Source: Butyricimonas faecalis (GTDB lineage Bacteria > Bacteroidota > Bacteroidia > Bacteroidales > Marinifilaceae). Taken from it: a DNA stretch of 64,000 bases. The position numbers were made by a program, and so were the translations under genes. Under the pieces are notes generated by a model that was not told the DNA's origin, searched no databases, and saw nothing but the letters and a program-made list of their open reading frames with translations. Location of the stretch: NCBI RefSeq assembly GCF_003991565.1, contig NZ_CP032819.1, positions 1,674,001 to 1,738,000 on the forward strand, written 5' to 3'. Position 1 is the first letter of the stretch. Every line of letters starts with the position of its first letter. Positions 57,868 through 64,000 of the stretch are shown piece after piece.

Positions 57868-60699
57868 ATGAATTCGTTTCTCCATCTCCTGGCAAAAGAT
57901 CTGATTCAGAAATACGGTTATCATTTTGACAACCTGACCATTCTCTTCCCCAACAAACGGGCCGGATTATTTCTGGCACAAGAGCTGGCACAATTGATTG
58001 ATCGTCCCGTGTGGATGCCGGAGATACTGACCTTGAGCGAATTCATCGAACGCCAGACCGGGCTGAAAAAAGCCGAAGAGCTAACCCTTATCATCAAACT
58101 TTACAAAACCTATCAAGAGTACGCCGGGACGACCGAACGCTTCGACGATTTCTATTTTTGGGGCAACATGTTACTGGGCGATTTTGACGATATTGACAAA
58201 TATCTCGTGGACGCGAAAGACCTCTTTTCCAACATCACGGCATTGCAGGAAATTGAATCCACTTTCCCCTACCTTACGCCGGAACAGGTGGAATTTATTC
58301 AAAGTTTCTGGCGAAGCTTCAACTCGGAAAAATACAGCCGGGAGCAACAGGAATTTTTGAACGTGTGGGATAAACTCTACCCGACCTACACCCGTTTCAA
58401 GGCAAAATTACTTGCCGAAAACCTGTGCTACGAAGGCATGGGTCAACGCCTGTTCTGCGAACAACTCTCCCGGCATCACACGGATCGTCAACTGATATTT
58501 GCCGGATTCAACGCGTTGAATCAATGCGAGAAAAGAATATTTTCCTATTTCCGGGACAACCGACAGGCCCTCTTTTACTGGGATTACGACTTGTACTACT
58601 CGGCCAATGACAACCACGAAGCGGGACTTTACATCCGGGAGAACATGAAACTATTCCCCAACGCTTTGGGACTGGAACATTTCAACAACTTCCGGTACAA
58701 CGACAAAGCCATCGAATACATCTCCGTTCCCTCCACCATCGGGCAGGCAAAACTGATCCCGACACTGCTAGAACAAATCCACCCGGAACGACAAGATGCA
58801 TACACGGACACGGCCATCGTCCTTTGCGACGAAAGCCTACTCACCCCGGTCATCCACTCCATTCCCGACACAATCGACAAAATCAACATCACGATGGGAT
58901 ACCCGGCGCAGAACACCTCGGTTGCCGCCTTGATTGCCATGCTGGGAGATTTAAAACATTATGCCAAAAAAGAGGGAGAAATGACCCATTATTATTACAA
59001 ACCGGTCATTGCCCTACTGAACCACAAACTGATAAAAAGCTCCTGCCCGGAAGACGTTCCCAAAATCACGAACTACATCAACACGAACAACATCGTGTAC
59101 GTGGCCGAAAAAAGTCTCCAGTTCAGCGAAATCACCCGGGCCATATTCTCCTCGTCGGAAGAGAATTTACTCGAGTACCTGTTGCGCATTTTGAAGCAAC
59201 TGATCACCTCCATACAACCCGAAGGCCATGAAGGTCTGGCCATTGAAAAGGAATTTCTATTCACGATTTTCACGACCATTCAAGGCATTAAAAACACGTT
59301 TATCGAAGAGAACATCCTCCCGGACAACAAATTCTATCTCCAGATTATTCACAAAATATTACAAGGTGTATCCATCCCTTTTTCGGGAGAACCGCTGGAA
59401 GGCATGCAGATCATGGGATTGATGGAAACCCGTATGCTGGATTTCAAAAACCTGATTATCCTGTCGGCCAATGAGGGAATCCTACCGAAAGGCGGACACG
59501 CCTCGTCATTCATCCCCTACAACTTGCGGTTGGGATTCAGACTACCCACCCCGGAACACATGGATGCCCTCTTCGCCTACTACTTTTACCGCCTGCTACA
59601 ACGGTCTGAAAACATCAAACTATTGTACACGGATGTCACGAAAGGCATGAGTAGCGGCGAGATGAGTCGTTTCCTTTACCAGATAAAATACGAATCGGGA
59701 CTTCCCATCCGGGAAACCCATTTCCAAAATAGAATATCGGTTCAGGACAACCCGACCATTTCCATCCCTAAAAATCCGTCGATAGTAGAAAAACTGAAAA
59801 GTTACACGGATGAAAACGAACGGGGCATATCGCCATCTGCGCTCAACACGTACATGGAGTGCCATCTGAAATTTTATTTCAAATACATCGCCCGGATCAA
59901 GGAGAAAGAAGAGATGGCCGAAGAGTTGGACCACCGCCTGTTGGGAACCATTTTCCATCAAAGCACGCAATCCCTCTACCAAACTTTTCCCAACGGGGAG
60001 ATCACGTCAGAAGGTCTCGACGCCTTGATGAAAAACGACTCGCTGATCGAACAACATATCCAGGCAGCCTACGAGAAACTGTACGATACTACCGTATCCA
60101 AAATGCTGGAGAGCGGGGCCAACGATCTCGTGTTGTCTGTCGTGAAAAAATACGTGAAGAAGGTTTTCGAATTTGATAAAACGTTATGCCCTTTCCGCGT
60201 GATTTCCATGGAAAAAACATACCGTATGCCCGTCACGATTTCCGCTTTTAACCATCCTATCGCGGTTTACGTGGAGGGAGATATCGACCGGGTGGATCGG
60301 GTGGCCCAAGGAACTCGTGTCATTGACTACAAAACCGGAACCGACAAAACCGACCTGAAGGACCTGCCGTCCATCTTTGACTCAAATAACAAACAACGAA
60401 ACAAAGCGGCTTTCCAAACCTTGCTCTATTGCATGATGTACGAATATGAAAATCCCGGCACCGACCCGATCCTTCCGGGAATATACAGCACAAAATTACT
60501 TTTCACCCCGAATTACAGTTATCTGCTGAAATGTAACAAGGAGCCGATTCATCGCTTCAAACCATACGAGCCTGAATTTCAGGACTTACTCGTGCAATTA
60601 CTGGAAAAACTCTTTTCCCCCGAAGTACCGTTCACTCAAACGGAACTATCGGAAAAGTGCCGCAGTTGCTCGTATAACGCAATCTGTAAACGAAAATAA
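57868..60699 (+). CDS. AddB-like PD-(D/E)XK nuclease/helicase-like protein
   Basis: This 943-residue protein has an N-terminal inactive-helicase part (ILFPNKRAGLFLAQELAQLI, MPEILTLSEFIE), a middle part with LMETRMLDFKNLIILSANEG, and a C-terminal nuclease domain with EGDIDRVDRV and VIDYKTGTDK (the D-x(n)-DYK core). A terminal cysteine group, CRSCSYNAICKRK, pairs with a Cys near 860 (MECHLKFYFKYIARIKEK lies just before the nuclease) to make the 4Fe-4S staple of AddB. Together with AddA it would process double-strand breaks. AddA is not in the window. Confidence 0.85.
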   Translation: MNSFLHLLAKDLIQKYGYHFDNLTILFPNKRAGLFLAQELAQLIDRPVWMPEILTLSEFIERQTGLKKAEELTLIIKLYKTYQEYAGTTERFDDFYFWGNMLLGDFDDIDKYLVDAKDLFSNITALQEIESTFPYLTPEQVEFIQSFWRSFNSEKYSREQQEFLNVWDKLYPTYTRFKAKLLAENLCYEGMGQRLFCEQLSRHHTDRQLIFAGFNALNQCEKRIFSYFRDNRQALFYWDYDLYYSANDNHEAGLYIRENMKLFPNALGLEHFNNFRYNDKAIEYISVPSTIGQAKLIPTLLEQIHPERQDAYTDTAIVLCDESLLTPVIHSIPDTIDKINITMGYPAQNTSVAALIAMLGDLKHYAKKEGEMTHYYYKPVIALLNHKLIKSSCPEDVPKITNYINTNNIVYVAEKSLQFSEITRAIFSSSEENLLEYLLRILKQLITSIQPEGHEGLAIEKEFLFTIFTTIQGIKNTFIEENILPDNKFYLQIIHKILQGVSIPFSGEPLEGMQIMGLMETRMLDFKNLIILSANEGILPKGGHASSFIPYNLRLGFRLPTPEHMDALFAYYFYRLLQRSENIKLLYTDVTKGMSSGEMSRFLYQIKYESGLPIRETHFQNRISVQDNPTISIPKNPSIVEKLKSYTDENERGISPSALNTYMECHLKFYFKYIARIKEKEEMAEELDHRLLGTIFHQSTQSLYQTFPNGEITSEGLDALMKNDSLIEQHIQAAYEKLYDTTVSKMLESGANDLVLSVVKKYVKKVFEFDKTLCPFRVISMEKTYRMPVTISAFNHPIAVYVEGDIDRVDRVAQGTRVIDYKTGTDKTDLKDLPSIFDSNNKQRNKAAFQTLLYCMMYEYENPGTDPILPGIYSTKLLFTPNYSYLLKCNKEPIHRFKPYEPEFQDLLVQLLEKLFSPEVPFTQTELSEKCRSCSYNAICKRK

Positions 60700-60889
60700 T
60701 GGAAAATTGGAATCATTTCGGCCGGAGTTAAGCGGGAAACAAGCGGCCACGGACGTTTCCCGTTCCATTCCCCTCCGTTTTAAAGCCGTTTAATGAATCG
60801 AATTTGACCCGTGGGGCACACCGTTCTAATTGCCACATACCCGCCAAGTTCTCCATTCACTCATGCTTAACTCCCCCGCCACACGAATG
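60700..60889. other. non-coding spacer between AddB-like gene and aroK
   Basis: No gene is seen. The spacer holds GGAGTTAAGCGGGAAAC, its partner GTTTCCCG 23 bases on, and copy 2 of the 22-base repeat (60770-60791). It lies between convergent genes and probably carries a terminator-like structure. Confidence 0.55.
60770..60791 (+). repeat. dispersed 22-base intergenic repeat, copy 2
   Basis: It is identical over 22 bases to the reverse complement of 11701-11722. GAGTTAAGCG lies 44 bases upstream (60725-60734), as a like element does in copy 1. The two copies are 49 kb apart, in convergent or 3' spacers. Confidence 0.6.
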
Positions 60890-61345
60890 TTATACCTGTT
60901 CTTTCGCTTTCAAATAAAAGGGAAGCCGGGATGCCAGATGTTCCCGGACAAAAAATTCCAGCTCATCATCGGAACACTTCGCCAATAAAGGCCGGTCGGT
61001 ACGTTGCCGTTTCAACCGATCGACGATCACAAGAGGTGACGTGTTCAAGAAAACAGTCGTTCCCTCTTGGTTCATATAGTCCATGTTATCAAAAAAACAA
61101 GGCGTTCCCCCTCCTGCGGCCAGCACGAATTCATCCCTCTCATTACATATTTCATGCAGGATTTCCCGTTCTCTCTCCCGGAAATACACCTCCCCTTCTT
61201 TGGCAAAGATTTCCGAGATCGACCGTCCCTCCCGTGCTTCAATACTCTCGTCCAAATCCAGAAAAGGAAGTCCTTTATCCTTGGCCAACTCCTTCCCGAA
61301 CGTGGACTTGCCACTTGCCATATATCCCACGATAAAGTACTTCAT
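60890..61345 (-). CDS. aroK: shikimate kinase
   Basis: This 151-residue P-loop kinase phosphorylates shikimate in the chorismate pathway. It has Walker A GYMASGKSTFG, the shikimate-binding FLDLDESIEAREGRSI, FREREREILHEI and AAGGGTPCF, and the lid RLKRQRTDRPLL. The ATG at 61345 (MKYFIVGY) matches the family start. An ATG at 61363 directly abutting the parC stop would add six residues. It is probably co-transcribed with parC. The C-terminus is slightly short. Confidence 0.93.
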   Translation of the reverse strand: MKYFIVGYMASGKSTFGKELAKDKGLPFLDLDESIEAREGRSISEIFAKEGEVYFREREREILHEICNERDEFVLAAGGGTPCFFDNMDYMNQEGTTVFLNTSPLVIVDRLKRQRTDRPLLAKCSDDELEFFVREHLASRLPFYLKAKEQV

Positions 61346-61363
61346 ACTTCTCACTTCCGCCAT

Positions 61364-64000
61364 TTATTCAAAATCCAACTTCATCTGCGTCTCGTCATTC
61401 AGCATATCCGGGTTCGTGATCTCGAAATCGACATCGTTCGAAGGTGTTTCCTCGCTTTCCCCTTCCCCGCTATCCAAAGGTTCGATTTCATTAATTTGCT
61501 TCACCTCGTAAGTGGTCATCCGCTTTCCGCGTGCCTTGTACGATTTCTCGGCAATAAATTCATCCGCAACGATCACCTCGGCCGGACGCCCCTCGTAACG
61601 TCCGCCAAACACGATCTCGAACCGGGGGCGTTTTTCGCCACTCAAGGCAACCAGATACGACCCTTCCGTTTCCCCGATAAACAGCGTGTGACGCGCCACG
61701 TTCTCGAAACGGAAACGCTTCAGATAATAGAATTGCTGCTCCGCATCAAAGAATACGGCCGACCAGACTTTCTCGGGCTCATATTTCTCGATCACCAAGA
61801 ATTCCTCCTCGTAGTGATTACTCAAATCGTAATCCGTCGTGTAGTAAGTACCATTTTTATTTACCACCAAAATCCGATCGTCCCCCTGGAATTCTCCCAG
61901 GTAACGGCCGCGTTCGTCCGTATTCAAGCGCAACACATCCTCGTCGATCCATATCTTCCGACCGCCCAGCGTGGAAGCCCCTTTCTGTACCAAGGAAACT
62001 TTATGAATATCATTTTTACTCAACACGTTTCCCAGCGAGTCGCGTCCCTTGATTGCCAAACCGGCAAAATCATACTCGAATACCAGTTTTTTCATCCCCG
62101 GTTTCGGTTTCAGGCACACCTTGATGACCTCGGCCTCCCCGTTCGGGTTCGCGCTGAAATACAGCACCCGCGATCCCGGCGTACCTTTCGTCAGGTTGTA
62201 TTGCTTATCGCGCGTCGTTCCCGTCACGAAGAAACGTTTCACGTAAGACGGTCCCACTTTGCCATCCCGGTAAGCCACGTTGTATATCGTACGCTTGTCA
62301 TTTTTCTTGAACACGTTCACGTACAGCACCTCTTTTCCCACGAACAGTTTATCGGCCACTTTGGTCACGTAATACGTACCGTCCTTCCGGAACACGATCA
62401 CGTCGTCAATGTCCGAACACTCGCAGATGAATTCGTCCTTCTTCAAGGCTGTCCCGATGAAACCTTCCTCCCGGTTGATGTACAACTTTTCGTTTGCCAC
62501 CACCACTTTCGTGGCCTCGATATTCTCGAAATTCCGAATCTCCGTGAGGCGTTCCCGGCCTTTACCGTACTTTTTCTTGATATTCTCGTAATAGTTAATC
62601 GAGTAAGGGATGATATGTTCGATGTCAAATTTCACCCGGGCAATCTCCTTTTCCAACTCCTTGATATAATTCTCTGCCTGTTCCGAGTTGAATTTCAAGA
62701 TACGTTTCATCTTGATCTCCAGCAAAAGTTTTATATCGTCATCCGTCACCGGACGAATCAATTCCGGCAGAAACGGTTCCAAACGTTTCCGCACGTGAAC
62801 CACCACTTGATCGATCATCTCGCTCTCCTCGAATTCTTTATCCTTATAAATACGTTCTTCTATGAATATTTTTTCCAACGATGAATATTGCCAATCCGTT
62901 TCCAGCTCTCCCAGCTTGATTTTCAGCTCCAACAACAACAAGGCTACGGTTTCATCCACCGACTTGCGCAAAATATCGGTAATCGGCATGAAGATGGGTT
63001 TATCGTTCTCGATGACACAAGAATTGGGAGAAATCGACAATTCGCAATCCGTGCAGGCATACAAAGCATCAAGCGTCTTGTCGGAAGAGACTCCGGCCGC
63101 CAAATACACTAAGATTTCAGCTGTTGCCGCCGTATTGTCATCAATTTTCTTGATTTTGATTTTCCCTTTCTCGTTCGCTTTCAAGATCGAATCAATCAAG
63201 GCAGAAGTCGTCCGCCCGAAAGGGATCTCCGTGATCCGCAATATTTTATTTCCGGCGTCTTTCTCTATCTTGGCCCGAATTTTCACCACTCCCCCGCGCA
63301 ACCCGTCATTATATTTCGACACGTCAATCATGCCCCCCGTCGGAAAATCGGGATACAATACAAAATCTTCATTTTTCAAATAAGCGACACAGGCATCCAA
63401 CAACTCGTTGAAGTTATGCGGCAATATCTTCGAGGCCAATCCCACGGCAATACCTTCCACTCCCTGGGCCAGCAATAACGGGAATTTCACGGGCAACGTC
63501 ACCGGTTCCCGCTTCCGCCCGTCGTACGATAGCTTCCAGTTCGTCGTTTTCGGGTTAAAAGCCACCTCCAGAGCAAACTTCGAAAGACGCGCCTCGATAT
63601 AACGTCCGGCAGCCGCATCATCCCCCGTCAGGATATTCCCCCAGTTTCCCTGGCAGTCCACCAACAGGTTTTTCTGTCCCAACTGCACCAAGGCATCCTT
63701 GATCGAGGCATCTCCATGCGGGTGATAAGCCATCGTACTCCCCACGATATTGGCCACCTTGTTGAATCGCCCGTCATCCATCTCCTTCATCGCGTGTAAT
63801 ATACGACGCTGCACGGGTTTCAACCCGTCATTCACGTAAGGTACCGCACGTTCCAAAATTACGTAGGAGGCATAATCCAGGAACCATTTCTCGAACATTC
63901 CCGACAAATGCTGAATCGAGCGCACCCGCCCGTTCTCTTCCTGTTGCTCCGGCTCCTCGTTCTCTACTTCATTCACGTCCTCGCTCTCTACTTCCCCATT
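61364..64000 (-). CDS. parC: DNA topoisomerase IV subunit A, 5' end beyond window
   Basis: The frame is open to the right edge. A GTG at 63976 could start an 870-residue protein, but an acidic Glu/Asn-rich stretch continues upstream in frame, so the true start probably lies outside. The protein has GLKPVQRRILHAM, the HPHGDASIKDALVQLGQ region, and AAAGRYIEARLSKFA with the DNA-linking Tyr. A coiled coil (about 440-500 from the GTG) precedes a beta-pinwheel-like C-terminal domain that lacks a clear GyrA box, and an acidic tail ends in KLDFE. Together with ParE it decatenates chromosomes. No gyrase-box motif supports ParC over GyrA. Confidence 0.9.
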   Translation of the reverse strand, partial: NGEVESEDVNEVENEEPEQQEENGRVRSIQHLSGMFEKWFLDYASYVILERAVPYVNDGLKPVQRRILHAMKEMDDGRFNKVANIVGSTMAYHPHGDASIKDALVQLGQKNLLVDCQGNWGNILTGDDAAAGRYIEARLSKFALEVAFNPKTTNWKLSYDGRKREPVTLPVKFPLLLAQGVEGIAVGLASKILPHNFNELLDACVAYLKNEDFVLYPDFPTGGMIDVSKYNDGLRGGVVKIRAKIEKDAGNKILRITEIPFGRTTSALIDSILKANEKGKIKIKKIDDNTAATAEILVYLAAGVSSDKTLDALYACTDCELSISPNSCVIENDKPIFMPITDILRKSVDETVALLLLELKIKLGELETDWQYSSLEKIFIEERIYKDKEFEESEMIDQVVVHVRKRLEPFLPELIRPVTDDDIKLLLEIKMKRILKFNSEQAENYIKELEKEIARVKFDIEHIIPYSINYYENIKKKYGKGRERLTEIRNFENIEATKVVVANEKLYINREEGFIGTALKKDEFICECSDIDDVIVFRKDGTYYVTKVADKLFVGKEVLYVNVFKKNDKRTIYNVAYRDGKVGPSYVKRFFVTGTTRDKQYNLTKGTPGSRVLYFSANPNGEAEVIKVCLKPKPGMKKLVFEYDFAGLAIKGRDSLGNVLSKNDIHKVSLVQKGASTLGGRKIWIDEDVLRLNTDERGRYLGEFQGDDRILVVNKNGTYYTTDYDLSNHYEEEFLVIEKYEPEKVWSAVFFDAEQQFYYLKRFRFENVARHTLFIGETEGSYLVALSGEKRPRFEIVFGGRYEGRPAEVIVADEFIAEKSYKARGKRMTTYEVKQINEIEPLDSGEGESEETPSNDVDFEITNPDMLNDETQMKLDFE

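Noticed and set aside
61067..62884. A 605-codon + strand open frame
   Set aside because: It lies antisense to parC, whose frame has clear topoisomerase motifs. The antisense product has no recognisable domain and a shadow-like His/Arg/Phe-rich composition.

Overview
The window looks like chromosome from a Bacteroidales bacterium. Several promoters match the Bacteroidetes -7 consensus TAnnTTTG, and the gene content is typical of that order: Wza/Wzz with a WbpM-type dehydratase, an S9B dipeptidyl peptidase, PepD, a YdiJ-like FAD/Fe-S enzyme, and a NusG-like capsule antiterminator. The style of the housekeeping genes suggests Odoribacteraceae (Butyricimonas-like), but that is an inference. I saw no rRNA, tRNA, CRISPR array or transposase gene.

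Region 1 (1-11,030) is the most unusual part. It is a tight eight-gene + strand operon that I cannot assign to a named system. In order it encodes a membrane-anchored vWA-like protein, a small multi-spanning membrane protein, a tubulin/FtsZ-like NTPase, a 1143-residue protein with an actin/Hsp70-type ATPase domain, a lipoprotein with a coiled coil and a membrane segment, a MotA/TolQ/ZorA-like channel protein, a MotB/OmpA/ZorB-like protein, and a trypsin-like serine protease lipoprotein. Two cytoskeleton-type NTPases, an ion-driven stator pair and an envelope protease in one operon suggest an envelope-spanning, force-using or surveillance machine. Defence, as for Zorya, is one possibility. The block ends at a strong hairpin and abuts the C-terminal half of a broken family 2 glycosyltransferase, so it looks like an island inserted into that gene or recombined against it.

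Region 2 (11.7-31.7 kb, - strand) is a surface-polysaccharide locus. It encodes UXS, all four dTDP-rhamnose enzymes (RfbA, B, C, D), a WbpM/FlaA1-type dehydratase, a UDP-HexNAc 6-dehydrogenase, WbuC, a frameshifted WlbA/WbpB, Wzz, Wza, and a WbpL/WbpV-like initiation pair. An ABC-F protein and a YdiJ-like oxidoreductase are embedded in it, each with its own promoter or terminator. Region 3 (32.2-42.8 kb, + strand) is visibly AT-rich and carries the strain-specific cluster: a sulfotransferase-like protein, a cytidylyltransferase-aminotransferase fusion, a second Wzz, Wzx, Wzy, three glycosyltransferases (one frameshifted), and a truncated sulfatase/phosphoethanolamine-transferase-like protein. 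It ends at a DUF4143 AAA ATPase that sits between two truncated genes. Beyond that are a NusG-like protein without a KOW domain and a second WbpM-like dehydratase.

Region 4 (46.7-64 kb) is ordinary chromosome: an Arg-rich pseudouridine synthase (frameshifted), LptG, Tgt, DPP IV, PepD, an acyl-CoA synthetase, an FAH-like protein, a nitroreductase, an AddB-like nuclease, AroK and ParC (open at the right edge). Three genes are broken by what look like one-base losses in or near homopolymer runs, so sequencing error should be excluded before calling them pseudogenes. Several dispersed palindromic repeats sit between genes.
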